Shown here: piece by piece, positions 48,054 to 58,175 of the stretch
Position numbering within the stretch: the first letter of the stretch is position 1
Layout: every line of letters begins with the position of its first letter
From: Hafnia psychrotolerans
GTDB taxonomy: Bacteria > Pseudomonadota > Gammaproteobacteria > Enterobacterales > Enterobacteriaceae
Assembly (NCBI RefSeq): GCF_014639435.1
Contig: NZ_BMFZ01000001.1
Location: 110,748 to 174,747, forward strand
Direction: 5' to 3'
DNA length: 64,000 nucleotides
Notes under the pieces: generated by a model
What the model was told of the DNA's origin: nothing
The model's input: the letters and a program-made list of their open reading frames with translations, nothing else
The model's database searches: none
Position numbers and translations under genes: made by a program

Positions 48054-49214
48054 TTATCTGTCCGGCTGCAGGTCATACAATTGATGGGGGTGGGGCGTCA
48101 CTGCGCGGCCGGAGGCCTTACACACCGATTCCCTGACCACTAACCTTCCCTGCAATAACTGTGTCGTGTATGGCGCGTCAGGACGCAGCATACGCCGCTG
48201 TAAGAGTGCAATGGTCTCTGTTCCCAGCTCATCGCGCGGAACGTGCACAGCTGTCAGTGGCACATCATGAATTTCCGCCAGATTAAACCCATCGGTGCTG
48301 AGCACGCTGATATTTCCAGGCACTGACAGCCCTTTCTTACTCAGTGCGGCAACCACGCCGGATGCCATGAAGTCACCACCGGCCAGAATCGCCGTCGGCA
48401 GCGGCTGGCCCGGCGGTAAGGCATCCAGATAGTTAAGCAGCACCTGTTCACTTTCCTGCGCACCAAATCCCGAGGTGACAAGCAAATGATGGCTGTCGCT
48501 AAAGGTATGATGATGGCGCGAGAACGCCTGCTTGATGCCCGTCAGGCGCAATTCCATGGTATGACGGCGCAGGCATTGCAGCGTCACGATATGTTGATGT
48601 CCCTGAGAGAACAGATAGTCGCAGGCAAAATCGCCCATGGTTTGATGATCTGGGCTCACGCTGTCGTGGCGCATATACCGGTCATGGCAGTTCACCAGTA
48701 CACAGGGTTTACCCATTTCGGCGGCAAGCTGATGGATATGCGGATCGTCAATGCCAACCAACAATGCTGCTTCGGTCAACGGGTCGGTCATCTTTGCGAT
48801 AAACAGGGCTGCATCGGCATTCTCTTCTTCCATCGCGCAATAACGCACGCGCACTTCATGAGGTGCGGTAGCCTCCAGAATGCCCTGAACCACTTTGTAA
48901 TAGAAAATATCGCTACGCACATCGAAGGCGCGGGCCGGGGCGAAAATCATAATGTTGTTCAGCATTAGCCGGCCGGTCGACAGCCCGGTAAAGATGCCCT
49001 GTGACTTTGCACATTCCATCACCTGGGCACGAGCTTTGGCGCTGGTATTATTTTTCCCCGCTAAAACGCGCGAAACGGTGCTGATCGATAGCCCCGTTTG
49101 GTCGGCAATTTGCTGGATTTTTAGTTTTCCTTTCAAAGTGTGATCCTGTTCAAATTCGAAAATGAATAAATTTTCATGGCTTAAAGGTGCCGTGTTATCT
49201 GGCTTTAATGGCAA
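48054..49214 (-). CDS. LacI-family regulator of the adjacent sugar locus
   Basis: The regulator has a LacI-type helix-turn-helix (KIQQIADQTGLSISTVSRVL) followed by a periplasmic-binding-protein-like effector domain (about residues 85-375). The ATG at 49214 gives 386 residues but puts about 25 unusual residues before the helix-turn-helix. A TTG at 49136 with AGGA upstream would give a more typical 360-residue protein starting at LKGKLKIQQIAD, and I think it likely. It is divergent from an MFS transporter and GH31 glycosidase pair, which it most likely controls in response to their sugar. Confidence 0.87.
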   Translation of the reverse strand: MPLKPDNTAPLSHENLFIFEFEQDHTLKGKLKIQQIADQTGLSISTVSRVLAGKNNTSAKARAQVMECAKSQGIFTGLSTGRLMLNNIMIFAPARAFDVRSDIFYYKVVQGILEATAPHEVRVRYCAMEEENADAALFIAKMTDPLTEAALLVGIDDPHIHQLAAEMGKPCVLVNCHDRYMRHDSVSPDHQTMGDFACDYLFSQGHQHIVTLQCLRRHTMELRLTGIKQAFSRHHHTFSDSHHLLVTSGFGAQESEQVLLNYLDALPPGQPLPTAILAGGDFMASGVVAALSKKGLSVPGNISVLSTDGFNLAEIHDVPLTAVHVPRDELGTETIALLQRRMLRPDAPYTTQLLQGRLVVRESVCKASGRAVTPHPHQLYDLQPDR

Positions 49215-49236
49215 AAATCAGCGTTAAAATTTATAC

Positions 49237-49262
49237 CGTGAAAGTTCTTGCAAAGAATCACG
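49237..49262. promoter_or_regulatory. Possible operator in the LacI/MFS divergent region
   Basis: CGTGA (49237-49241) and TCACG (49258-49262) form an inverted repeat around an A/T-rich centre containing TTCTTGCAAAGAA. It is the only clear symmetry between the regulator and transporter genes. Confidence 0.35.
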
Positions 49263-49326
49263 TTCCGCTCACAAATTCGTCTGCCTACTCTGCAGAAGTA
49301 CCTTACATAACACATCATCTGCGGCA

Positions 49327-50664
49327 TTGGCTGACGGGGGGAGAATGGGCATGACAAGTCAAATCAACACGGAGACAACTGCGGTGACAGCACGCAGGAA
49401 AATAAAGGCATTACGCTGGTGGATGCTGTCGCTGTTTTTACTTGGGGTAACCGTCAATTACATCACTCGTAATTCACTGGGCTTGCTGGCTGCCGAATTG
49501 AAAACCAGTTTGGGCATGACGACCGAACAATACTCTTACGTTGTGGCGGCGTTTCAGGCGGCCTACACCCTATTCCAACCACTGTGTGGCTGGCTGATTG
49601 ACGTCATTGGATTGAAGCTTGGCTTCCTGATTTGCGCCTCCATCTGGGCTGTGGTGTGCATGTTGCATGCCGGAGCCGGAAGCTGGGTCCAACTGGCGAT
49701 CTTGCGCTTCTTCATGGGTAGCGCCGAAGCGGCGGCCACGCCGGCCAACGCCAAAGCGATTTCCGACTGGTTCCCGCGTAAAGAGCGGCCGGTAGCGTCA
49801 GGCTGGGCTGGCGTGGGCTTCTCGATTGGTGCCATGTTGGCGCCGCCGATCATTTTGGTAGCCCATATGTCCTTTGGCTGGCGCGGTGCGTTCTTGTTCT
49901 GCGGTGTATTGTCGATGCTGTGGGTGTTGCTGTGGTGGAAGTTCTACCATTCGCCGGAAAACCACCCGAACCTGAGCAAAGAGGAGCTGGCGCTGATCCG
50001 TCAGGACAATGAACCGCAGCAGACGCGCCTGCCGTTTATCCAGTCGATGAAAACCGTCTGTAAAAACAAAAAATTCTACGGGATTGCCATCCCCGCATTT
50101 TTGGCTGAACCGGCGTGGGCAGTGTTCAGTTTCTGGGTACCGCTGTATCTCGCCAACGAACGCGGAATGGATTTAAAACACATTGTTATGTTTGCCTGGT
50201 TGCCGTTCCTGGCCGCTGACCTCGGCAGTATTGCCAGCGGTTATCTCACCACGCTGTACCGCAAAGTGTTTGGCTGCACGCGTATTAATTCTATCGTCGC
50301 CAGTTCGGTTACCGGCGCTTTCATGATGCTGTCGCTGGCGCTGGTTGCACTCACGCAAAGTCCTTATGCCGCGATTGCGTTGATTTCCATCGGCGGCTTT
50401 GGGCATCAGGTGATCTCCTGCATGTTGAGTGCTGTGGTGGTCGAGACGTTTGACAAAAGCCAGGTCGCGACCGTCAACGGCATGCGTGGCTCGTCGGCGT
50501 GGATTGCCAGCTTTCTTTTTTCGCTGCTGATCGGCGCTGTTGCCGACAATATTGGCTTTAACCCGTTATTTATCGCGATGGGATTCTTTGATTTGATCGG
50601 TGCGGTATTCCTGATTGCGCTGATCGCTGAACGCCGTAATCCGGCAAAAAGGGAGAGTGTATGA
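49327..50664 (+). CDS. MFS transporter for a sugar or sugar acid
   Basis: The 445-residue, 12-helix transporter resembles the anion:cation symporter group of the major facilitator superfamily (ExuT-like). Visible signs are NYITRNSLGLLAAELKTSLG after the first helix and a GWLIDVIGLKLGF loop. Later ATGs (49348 and 49351 region, MGMTSQ / MTSQ) are possible starts behind GGGGGAG at about 49337; the true start is probably MGMTSQINTET. Its stop overlaps the GH31 start (ATGA at 50661-50664), so transporter and glycosidase are coupled. Uptake of an alpha-glycoside or its anionic derivative is inferred. Confidence 0.87.
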   Translation: MADGGRMGMTSQINTETTAVTARRKIKALRWWMLSLFLLGVTVNYITRNSLGLLAAELKTSLGMTTEQYSYVVAAFQAAYTLFQPLCGWLIDVIGLKLGFLICASIWAVVCMLHAGAGSWVQLAILRFFMGSAEAAATPANAKAISDWFPRKERPVASGWAGVGFSIGAMLAPPIILVAHMSFGWRGAFLFCGVLSMLWVLLWWKFYHSPENHPNLSKEELALIRQDNEPQQTRLPFIQSMKTVCKNKKFYGIAIPAFLAEPAWAVFSFWVPLYLANERGMDLKHIVMFAWLPFLAADLGSIASGYLTTLYRKVFGCTRINSIVASSVTGAFMMLSLALVALTQSPYAAIALISIGGFGHQVISCMLSAVVVETFDKSQVATVNGMRGSSAWIASFLFSLLIGAVADNIGFNPLFIAMGFFDLIGAVFLIALIAERRNPAKRESV

Positions 50665-53024
50665 AGACGTTGAAACACTGGGAGCTGGCCGGACATCATG
50701 ACGCCGGTGTGGATCTGCGTGTCGAAGGTAAGCATCTGTTTTGTCTGCGCGTACTGGAGCAAGGATTAGTGCGCGTGTTCATCCAGCGTAACGGCGAGCT
50801 GGCGCTGGATCGCACCTGGAGCATCGCGCCGCAAAATGATGTGCCCTGGGAAGGGCGCGATCGCCTGAGTAATGAAGGTTTCACGCTGCCGGGTTATCAG
50901 ATGACGCAGGGCGAAAATAGCCTGACGGTGACGACCGAAGCGTTGCGCATCACCGTACATCAGCCGCTGTGGCTGGAGTGGGAGCATAAAAATGCGGCGG
51001 GCGAATGGCTACCGTTGGTCAGCGACCGTAAAACCGGCGCATATATGCTGGCGCTAAAAGGCGATGCGTCAGCACACTATCAGCTGCGTGAGGCGCAGGA
51101 TGGCGTTTACGGATTGGGTGAAAAATCCGGTGACCTTAACCGCAGCGGTCGCCGCTTTGAAATGCGCAATCTTGATGCCATGGGGTATAACGCCGCCACT
51201 ACCGATCCGCTGTACAAACACATTCCGTTTACCATGACGCGTCGTAATGACGTCAGTTTTGGCCTGTTCTACGACAATCTTAGCAATGTCTGGCTTGATC
51301 TCGGCAATGAGCTTGATAACTACCACCTGCCATATCGACGTTTCAGCGCCGAAGCGGGCGATCTGGATTATTATCTTTTTATCGGACCGACCTCGCTGGA
51401 TGTCACTAAAAAGCTGGTGAAGTTGACCGGTAAAACCACGTTTGGCCCAAAATGGAGCCTCGGTTATAGCGGTTCGACCATGTATTACACCGACGCGCCG
51501 GATGCCCAGCAGCAACTGATGAAATTTATCACCCTGTGCCAGCAGCATGACATTCCCTGCGACTCGTTCCAGCTTTCATCAGGCTATACGTCGATTGGTA
51601 ACAAGCGTTACGTCTTCAACTGGAACTACGACAAAGTGCCGCAGCCGGAAGTGATGTCACAGGCGTTTCTTGACGCCGGTATCCGCCTGGCTGCCAATAT
51701 CAAACCTTGTTTGTTACAGGATCACCCGCAGTATGCACAGGTAGCAGAGCAGGGACTGTTTGTTCGCGACAGTGAAAGTGATCAACCTGAGCGCTCGGTG
51801 TTCTGGGATGACGAAGGATCTCACCTCGATTTCACCCATCCAGCCGCCGTTCGCTGGTGGCAGGATGGCGTAACACAACAGTTGCTCAAAAAAGGCATCG
51901 GTTCGACCTGGAACGACAATAACGAATACGAAGTCTGGGACAGTGACGCGCGTTGTCACGGTTTCGGTAAGTCTATCGCCATCAAACATATGCGCCCGGT
52001 GATGCCGCTGCTGATGATGCGCGCATCGTTTGAAGCCCAGCAAACCTTTGCACCTAACCTGAGGCCGTATCTGATCTCCCGCTCAGGCTGCGCAGGTATG
52101 CAGCGTTACGTACAGACCTGGAGCGGCGACAACCGCACCAACTGGCAGACGCTACGCTACAACACGCGGATGGGCATCGGCATGAGTTTGTCCGGCTTGT
52201 ACAATGTCGGCCACGATGTCGGCGGGTTTTCCGGCGATAAGCCTGATGCTGAACTGTTTGTGCGTTGGGTACAGAACGGCGTGATGCATCCGCGCTTCAC
52301 CATTCACTCGTGGAATGATGATCACACCGTCAACGAGCCGTGGATGTACCCGCAAGTGACGCCGTTGATCCGCGATGCAATCCGCCTGCGTTACCGCTTG
52401 TTGCCTTATTTTTACACACTGTTATGGCAGGCACATGCCGACGATGAGCCGATGCTGCGTCCAACTTTCCTCGATCACGAGCATGATGAAAAGACCTTCA
52501 CCGAAACCGATGATTTCCTGATGGGACAAGACCTGCTGGTGGCCAGTGTGGTCGAAGAGGGGCAACGAGCGCGCGCGGTTTATCTGCCGGATAACGGCAT
52601 CGGTTGGTGCGATTTCTACACTGGAGAATGGTTCGCCGGTGGGCAGATGATCACCCTCGATGCACCGCTCGACCGATTGCCGCTTCTGGTACGCGCTGGT
52701 GCTGCACTGCCTCAATCAGTTCGTCTGGCGCACGTCGATGTCACCCAAGACATCACGCGGGAGCTGCATGTTTATCCGGCACCGGGTCAGGTGAAATCGG
52801 CGGGAATATTGTTTGAAGATGACGGTGAAAGCCATCGCTGGCAGCAAAATCATGCACTGTGGCTGAACTGGGAAATTCTCAGTAACCAGCAACGCATCGA
52901 CATCACTATCACTCAGCGCGGTGATTTCAAACCGGCGTGGAAAACGTTGAATATCGTGCTGCCGAAGGGGGAGACGCGTGGCGTGTGGGTGAACGGTGAA
53001 CCCACAAAAAGTTATACGATCTGA
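50661..53024 (+). CDS. Family 31 alpha-glycosidase
   Basis: The 787-residue cytosolic enzyme has an N-terminal beta-sandwich, a (beta/alpha)8 barrel (about 250-600) and C-terminal beta domains. The GH31 nucleophile is Asp419 in STWNDNNEYE and the acid/base Asp490 in TWSGDNRTNW. Both motifs fit alpha-glucosidases better than the alpha-xylosidase YicI or the sulfoquinovosidase YihQ, but the precise sugar cannot be told. Without a signal peptide it acts on substrate brought in by the coupled MFS transporter. The operon ends at a hairpin shared with xseA. Confidence 0.9.
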   Translation: MKTLKHWELAGHHDAGVDLRVEGKHLFCLRVLEQGLVRVFIQRNGELALDRTWSIAPQNDVPWEGRDRLSNEGFTLPGYQMTQGENSLTVTTEALRITVHQPLWLEWEHKNAAGEWLPLVSDRKTGAYMLALKGDASAHYQLREAQDGVYGLGEKSGDLNRSGRRFEMRNLDAMGYNAATTDPLYKHIPFTMTRRNDVSFGLFYDNLSNVWLDLGNELDNYHLPYRRFSAEAGDLDYYLFIGPTSLDVTKKLVKLTGKTTFGPKWSLGYSGSTMYYTDAPDAQQQLMKFITLCQQHDIPCDSFQLSSGYTSIGNKRYVFNWNYDKVPQPEVMSQAFLDAGIRLAANIKPCLLQDHPQYAQVAEQGLFVRDSESDQPERSVFWDDEGSHLDFTHPAAVRWWQDGVTQQLLKKGIGSTWNDNNEYEVWDSDARCHGFGKSIAIKHMRPVMPLLMMRASFEAQQTFAPNLRPYLISRSGCAGMQRYVQTWSGDNRTNWQTLRYNTRMGIGMSLSGLYNVGHDVGGFSGDKPDAELFVRWVQNGVMHPRFTIHSWNDDHTVNEPWMYPQVTPLIRDAIRLRYRLLPYFYTLLWQAHADDEPMLRPTFLDHEHDEKTFTETDDFLMGQDLLVASVVEEGQRARAVYLPDNGIGWCDFYTGEWFAGGQMITLDAPLDRLPLLVRAGAALPQSVRLAHVDVTQDITRELHVYPAPGQVKSAGILFEDDGESHRWQQNHALWLNWEILSNQQRIDITITQRGDFKPAWKTLNIVLPKGETRGVWVNGEPTKSYTI

Positions 53025-53033
53025 TGATCAATT

Positions 53034-53059
53034 CCGGGGCCTGTTTCAGGCCCCTTTTA
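53034..53059. terminator. Bidirectional terminator between the GH31 gene and xseA
   Basis: GGGGCCTG and CAGGCCCC pair around TTT(C) and are followed by TTTT. The hairpin overlaps the last codons of convergent xseA. Confidence 0.75.
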
Positions 53060-54425
53060 CCACCCGTTTCCGCGCTTTCTTTTCCACCACAATCGATTTC
53101 ACTTCGCTTTCGATCCAGCCATCGGCCAGACGTGTTTTCAGTGTCTCGCCCGGTGCGGTCTGGGTGGTTTTCTTCAGCAATGTGCCTTGGGGCGTGGTCG
53201 TCACGCTATAACCTCGTGCCAGCGTCGCCAGCGGACTGACGCCTTCCAACTGCGCACATAGCGTGCCGAAACGTTGGCGGCGGTCTGAGAGCTGGGTGGT
53301 GAGCGCCTGTTGCAGTCGATACTGCAGTTGCTGAATTTTTTGCTGAGCGCGATGTATGCGTGGCTGAGGTTGTTGCTGCGTTAAACGCTGCTGCAAGCGA
53401 TCGGCACGACGCAACATCTGGCGCAGTTGGTTTTGCATGGCTTCATCTAAGCGCCGGCGCAGTTTAAACAGTGCGGTTTGCTGACGTGCCAGACGCAAAT
53501 GTGGGTGCTGTTGTTGCAGACGATGATTTAGACGGGTAAACCGCTGGGCCAACTGGGCGAGGTAGTAGTCCATCGCCATTTCAAGCCGCTGCTGCTGGGA
53601 CTGGATCTGACGCAGCAGCTCCAACTGATTACGGCTGATCAACTCGGCGGCGGCCGACGGTGTCGGCGCGCGTAAATCAGCGACAAAATCGGCAATAGTG
53701 ACGTCCGTTTCATGGCCGACGGCGCTGACAATCGGAATGCGGCTGGCAAAAATCGCCCGCGCCACACGTTCGTCATTGAAGCTCCATAAATCTTCCAGCG
53801 AACCGCCGCCGCGCCCGACAATCAAGACATCCACTTCTTCGCGCGCGTTAGCGAGTTCGATAGCCCGGACAATTTGCATCGGTGCATCGACACCCTGAAC
53901 GGCAGTCGGATAAACAATGACGGGCAGTGACGGATCTCGGCGTTTCAGTACGTTTAACACGTCATGCAAAGCCGCGCCGCTTGACGAGGTGATCACCCCG
54001 ACGCATTTGGCCGGTGAGGGCAGAGGTTGTTTGAACTGGGTATCGAACAACCCTTCGGCCGCCAACTGCTGTTTCAGCAAATCGAATTTTTGCTGCAACA
54101 GACCGTCACCGGCTTCCTGCATACTTTCGGCAATCAGTTGATAATCACCGCGCGGTTCATACAGCGTAATGGTCGCGCGGACTAAAACCTGCTGGCCATT
54201 TTGCGGACGGAACGTCGTGCGCCGATTGGTATTGCGGAACATGGCGCATTTAACCTGCGCACGGTCATCTTTGAGCGTGAAATACCAGTGGCCGGAAGCG
54301 GGCTGAGAGAAATTTGAGATCTCACCGGAGAGCCAGACCTGGCCCATTTCATTCTCCAGCAACTGTCGGACCGTCTGATTGAGGCGGCTTACGGTAAAAA
54401 TTGATGGGGAAGAAGGTAGCGACAT
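53046..54425 (-). CDS. xseA: Exodeoxyribonuclease VII large subunit
   Basis: This 459-residue subunit has an N-terminal OB-fold (about 8-105, [20 protein letters not shown]), the catalytic domain with [18 protein letters not shown] (about 250-270) and a [12 protein letters not shown] motif (about 208), then a long Gln/Arg-rich coiled coil (about 285-400). With several XseB subunits it degrades single-stranded DNA from both ends in repair and recombination. It is divergent from guaB as in E. coli. Confidence 0.95.
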   Translation of the reverse strand: MSLPSSPSIFTVSRLNQTVRQLLENEMGQVWLSGEISNFSQPASGHWYFTLKDDRAQVKCAMFRNTNRRTTFRPQNGQQVLVRATITLYEPRGDYQLIAESMQEAGDGLLQQKFDLLKQQLAAEGLFDTQFKQPLPSPAKCVGVITSSSGAALHDVLNVLKRRDPSLPVIVYPTAVQGVDAPMQIVRAIELANAREEVDVLIVGRGGGSLEDLWSFNDERVARAIFASRIPIVSAVGHETDVTIADFVADLRAPTPSAAAELISRNQLELLRQIQSQQQRLEMAMDYYLAQLAQRFTRLNHRLQQQHPHLRLARQQTALFKLRRRLDEAMQNQLRQMLRRADRLQQRLTQQQPQPRIHRAQQKIQQLQYRLQQALTTQLSDRRQRFGTLCAQLEGVSPLATLARGYSVTTTPQGTLLKKTTQTAPGETLKTRLADGWIESEVKSIVVEKKARKRVVKGA

Positions 54426-54514
54426 GTGATCCAGTTCAAATTCAAAAACAGAGACTTAATCGGTCGATACTACATGCACGAAATAGGTAATCAAGGAGTT
54501 TCTCAAAATAGTTC

Positions 54515-54543
54515 TGGTGGCTTTGCCTGCTCACCTGTATAAT
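54515..54543 (+). promoter_or_regulatory. Likely guaBA promoter
   Basis: A perfect TATAAT at 54538-54543 follows TGGTGG (54515-54520, a weak -35) at 17 bases. It lies 52 bases before the guaB start. Confidence 0.5.
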
Positions 54544-54594
54544 CCCGCTGCAATATTTTCCCCTTTCCGCATCCACCCTGGTGAGATATTGCCC

Positions 54595-56061
54595 ATGCTA
54601 CGCATCGCAAAAGAAGCACTAACGTTCGACGACGTCCTCCTTGTCCCAGCCCACTCCACAGTACTGCCTAATACCGCAGATCTAAGCACTCAACTGACCG
54701 CTAAAATCCGTCTAAATATCCCTATGCTCTCCGCAGCAATGGATACCGTGACTGAAGCGAATCTGGCGATTGCTCTCGCGCAAGAAGGCGGTCTGGGGTT
54801 CATACATAAGAACATGTCTATTGAACGTCAGGCCGAAGAAGTTCGCCGCGTTAAGAAGCATGAAAGCGGCGTTGTTGCTGACCCTAAAACGGTCACCCCG
54901 GCGACCACTCTGCGTCAGGTTAAAGAGCTCACTGCAATTAACGGCTTTGCCGGTTATCCGGTCGTTACCGAAGAGAACGAACTGGTCGGTATTATTACCG
55001 GTCGTGACGTGCGCTTCGTCACCGATCTGGAACAACCTGTCACCGCCGTGATGACCCCGAAAGAGCGTCTGGTGACGGTCAAAGAAGGTGAGTCCCGCGA
55101 AATCGTGTTGCAGAAAATGCACGAAAAGCGCGTTGAGAAAGCGCTGGTTGTTGACGCGCAATTCCATCTGGTCGGTATGATCACCGTTAAAGATTTCCAG
55201 AAAGCCGAACGTAAACCTAATGCCTGTAAAGATGAGCAGGGCAGTCTGCGCGTTGGCGCGGCAGTAGGTGCTGGCGAAGGCAACGAAGAGCGAATTGACG
55301 CACTGGTCGCCGCTGGCGTTGACGTGTTGCTGATTGACTCCTCGCATGGCCATTCTGAAGGCGTTCTTACCCGTATTCGTGCTACCCGCGCAAAATATCC
55401 TGACCTCCAAATCATCGGCGGTAACGTCGCGACTGGCGCTGGCGCACTGGCACTGGTTGAAGCTGGCGTGAGTGCTGTGAAAGTCGGAATCGGTCCTGGT
55501 TCTATCTGTACCACCCGTATTGTGACGGGTGTGGGGGTTCCGCAAATCACTGCTGTTTCTGACGCCGTTGCTGCGCTGGAAGGCACAGGTATTCCGGTTA
55601 TCGCCGATGGTGGTATCCGCTTCTCTGGTGACATCGCGAAAGCCATCGCTGCTGGCGCGAGCTGCGTGATGGTCGGCGGGATGCTGGCAGGAACGGAAGA
55701 ATCTCCGGGTGAAATCGAGCTGTACCAGGGCCGTTCATTCAAATCTTATCGTGGGATGGGTTCTCTGGGTGCGATGTCCAAAGGCTCTTCTGACCGCTAC
55801 TTCCAGAGCGATAATGCTGCTGACAAATTAGTCCCTGAAGGTATCGAAGGTCGCGTAGCCTATAAAGGTCGCCTGAAAGAGATTGTGCACCAGCAAATGG
55901 GCGGGTTGCGTTCATGTATGGGGCTGACCGGTTGTGCGACCATCCTCGAACTGCGTACCAAGGCTGAATTTGTTCGCATCAGCGGTGCCGGGATCCAGGA
56001 GAGTCACGTACATGACGTGACGATTACCAAGGAGTCGCCAAATTACCGCATGGGGTCTTGA
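54595..56061 (+). CDS. guaB: IMP dehydrogenase
   Basis: The 488-residue enzyme oxidises IMP to XMP with NAD, the first step from IMP to GMP. The catalytic Cys305 is in [10 protein letters not shown], and two CBS domains (about 93-200) are inserted in the barrel. The length and start [20 protein letters not shown] equal E. coli GuaB. The frame is open 26 codons upstream, but those codons overlap the promoter and are not used. guaA follows after 232 bases, as part of the guaBA operon. Confidence 0.97.
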   Translation: MLRIAKEALTFDDVLLVPAHSTVLPNTADLSTQLTAKIRLNIPMLSAAMDTVTEANLAIALAQEGGLGFIHKNMSIERQAEEVRRVKKHESGVVADPKTVTPATTLRQVKELTAINGFAGYPVVTEENELVGIITGRDVRFVTDLEQPVTAVMTPKERLVTVKEGESREIVLQKMHEKRVEKALVVDAQFHLVGMITVKDFQKAERKPNACKDEQGSLRVGAAVGAGEGNEERIDALVAAGVDVLLIDSSHGHSEGVLTRIRATRAKYPDLQIIGGNVATGAGALALVEAGVSAVKVGIGPGSICTTRIVTGVGVPQITAVSDAVAALEGTGIPVIADGGIRFSGDIAKAIAAGASCVMVGGMLAGTEESPGEIELYQGRSFKSYRGMGSLGAMSKGSSDRYFQSDNAADKLVPEGIEGRVAYKGRLKEIVHQQMGGLRSCMGLTGCATILELRTKAEFVRISGAGIQESHVHDVTITKESPNYRMGS

Positions 56062-56293
56062 TTCTACAGACACTGCTGCGCGTTGGTGATGCGGGGTGGG
56101 AAACTGGCTCAAAATGCGCATTTACGCCATGTACACTGCGCTTTTTTACCCGCTTCCGCCTTGCCTCATCTTACCCAGTGCGCGAGCGCTGGGACCGAAT
56201 TATCACAAAGTAGATTCTTATCCAGTCCGGCGTTTGCCGGGCTGATTAACATTCCGTTTTAACGCTTTTATTGCTTTCTGGAAAACGCCCCTC

Positions 56294-57871
56294 ATGAGCG
56301 AAAATATTCACAAGCACCGTATCCTGATCCTCGATTTCGGCTCTCAGTACACTCAACTTGTTGCGCGCCGCGTACGTGAACTGGGTGTCTATTGCGAACT
56401 TTGGGCCTGGGACGTAACCGAAGCCCAAATCCGCGAATTCAATCCGAACGGGATCATCCTGTCCGGCGGCCCGGAAAGTACCACCGAGCATAACAGCCCG
56501 CGTGCGCCAGACTACGTCTTCGAAGCCGGTGTACCGGTTCTTGGTGTGTGCTACGGCATGCAGACCATGGCGATACAGTTAGGCGGTCACGTTGAAGGCT
56601 CCAACCAGCGCGAATTTGGTTATGCGCAGGTTGAAGTTCAAATTGACAGTGCCTTAATCAGCGACATTCAGGATGCCTTGAGCGAAAACAACCAACCGTT
56701 GCTCGACGTCTGGATGAGCCACGGCGATAAAGTCACCGCCATCCCGTCTGATTTCGTCACCGTTGCCAGCACCGACACATGCCCGTTTGCCATTATGGCT
56801 AACGAAGAAAAACGTTTCTACGGCGTACAGTTCCACCCGGAAGTGACGCATACCCGTCAGGGCCTGCGCATCCTGGAACGTTTCGTGATGGATATCTGCC
56901 AGTGCGAAGCGCTATGGACGCCAGCGAAGATCATCGAAGACGCCATTGAGCGCCTGCGTGTGCAGATTGGCGATGATCACGTGATCCTTGGTCTGTCCGG
57001 CGGCGTTGACTCTTCTGTCACCGCCATGCTGCTGCACCGCGCCATCGGCGACCGTCTGACCTGCGTCTTCGTAGACAACGGTTTGCTGCGTTTGAACGAA
57101 GCCGATCAGGTGCTGGAAATGTTCGGTGACCGTTTTGGTTTGAACATCGTTCACGTTGCTGCCGAAGATCGTTTCCTGTCAGCGCTGGCGGGTGTTGATG
57201 AGCCGGAAGCTAAACGCAAGATTATTGGCCGCGTATTTGTCGAGTTGTTCGATGAAGAAGCCTGTAAACAAGAGCAAGTGAAATGGCTGGCGCAGGGCAC
57301 TATCTACCCTGACGTGATTGAATCCGCTGCCTCTGCCACCGGCAAAGCGCACGTGATCAAATCGCACCATAATGTGGGCGGTCTGCCAAAAGAGATGAAG
57401 CTGGGTCTGGTTGAGCCGCTGAAAGAGCTGTTCAAAGACGAAGTGCGTAAAATCGGTCTGGAACTCGGCCTGCCATACGACATGCTGTTCCGTCACCCGT
57501 TCCCAGGGCCAGGTCTGGGTGTGCGCGTGCTGGGCGAAGTGAAGAAAGAGTACTGCGACCTGTTGCGCCGTGCCGATGCTATCTTCATCGAAGAGTTGCA
57601 CAAAGCGGATCTCTACAACAAAGTCAGTCAGGCGTTCACCGTCTTCCTGCCAGTGCGCTCGGTTGGCGTCATGGGCGATGGCCGTAAATACGACTGGGTG
57701 GTGTCACTGCGTGCAGTAGAAACCATCGATTTCATGACTGCGCATTGGGCACACCTGCCGTACGATTTCCTCGGCCGCTGCTCCAACCGCATCATCAACG
57801 AAGTCGACGGCATTTCCCGCGTCGTGTATGACATCTCAGGGAAGCCACCAGCGACGATCGAGTGGGAATGA
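56294..57871 (+). CDS. guaA: GMP synthase (glutamine-hydrolysing)
   Basis: The 525-residue enzyme aminates XMP to GMP. The class I glutaminase domain carries the nucleophile Cys86 (GVCYGMQ) and FHPEVTHT. The ATP-pyrophosphatase domain has [11 protein letters not shown] (about 234-244), and the C-terminal dimerisation domain ends KPPATIEWE. The 3' end of guaA is a known integration site for mobile elements in many bacteria, and here an accessory region begins immediately after it. A terminator follows 45 bases downstream. Confidence 0.97.
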   Translation: MSENIHKHRILILDFGSQYTQLVARRVRELGVYCELWAWDVTEAQIREFNPNGIILSGGPESTTEHNSPRAPDYVFEAGVPVLGVCYGMQTMAIQLGGHVEGSNQREFGYAQVEVQIDSALISDIQDALSENNQPLLDVWMSHGDKVTAIPSDFVTVASTDTCPFAIMANEEKRFYGVQFHPEVTHTRQGLRILERFVMDICQCEALWTPAKIIEDAIERLRVQIGDDHVILGLSGGVDSSVTAMLLHRAIGDRLTCVFVDNGLLRLNEADQVLEMFGDRFGLNIVHVAAEDRFLSALAGVDEPEAKRKIIGRVFVELFDEEACKQEQVKWLAQGTIYPDVIESAASATGKAHVIKSHHNVGGLPKEMKLGLVEPLKELFKDEVRKIGLELGLPYDMLFRHPFPGPGLGVRVLGEVKKEYCDLLRRADAIFIEELHKADLYNKVSQAFTVFLPVRSVGVMGDGRKYDWVVSLRAVETIDFMTAHWAHLPYDFLGRCSNRIINEVDGISRVVYDISGKPPATIEWE

Positions 57872-57915
57872 TCTCGCGTCCGGCATAGACCGGCACCAAG
57901 CTGTAATAACTCCCC

Positions 57916-57942
57916 AAAGCCCGCGTAATTGCGGGCTTTTGT
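57916..57942 (+). terminator. Terminator of guaBA
   Basis: AAAGCCCGC and GCGGGCTTT pair around GTAATT, followed by TTTTG. Confidence 0.82.
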
Positions 57943-58175
57943 CGGTAAGTTGTTGCAGCTTTGCGTATCTGAGCCACACTGTTAAATTGTCCAATGATTC
58001 GTGCGTCGGGGAGACATTCTGGGACGTCCTCGGCTTCGGCTGGATTTTCTCCAGAAGAGTCACCGGCAAACATCCAAACATCTGCAACCGTACTTGATCG
58101 CCGACAGTTACGATCATCGGTTTTACCAAATTTAAAAGTGATCAATATGAAATATGACTTTCTGAGGCGGGTGGC
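57943..58175. other. Spacer between guaA and the diguanylate cyclase gene
   Basis: Several short frames overlap here on both strands, none convincing. A 10-codon frame (MKYDFLRRVA, ATG at 58147) ends in an ATGA overlap with the cyclase start and could couple its translation. No integrase gene or tRNA is visible. Confidence 0.4.

Noticed and set aside
54517..54594. Upstream extension of guaB
   Set aside because: The extra 26 codons cover the TATAAT box, and the ATG at 54595 matches the family start.
54712..55742. Two long minus-strand frames (277 and 262 codons) opposite guaB
   Set aside because: They mirror the codon bias of guaB, overlap each other and lack protein-like composition.
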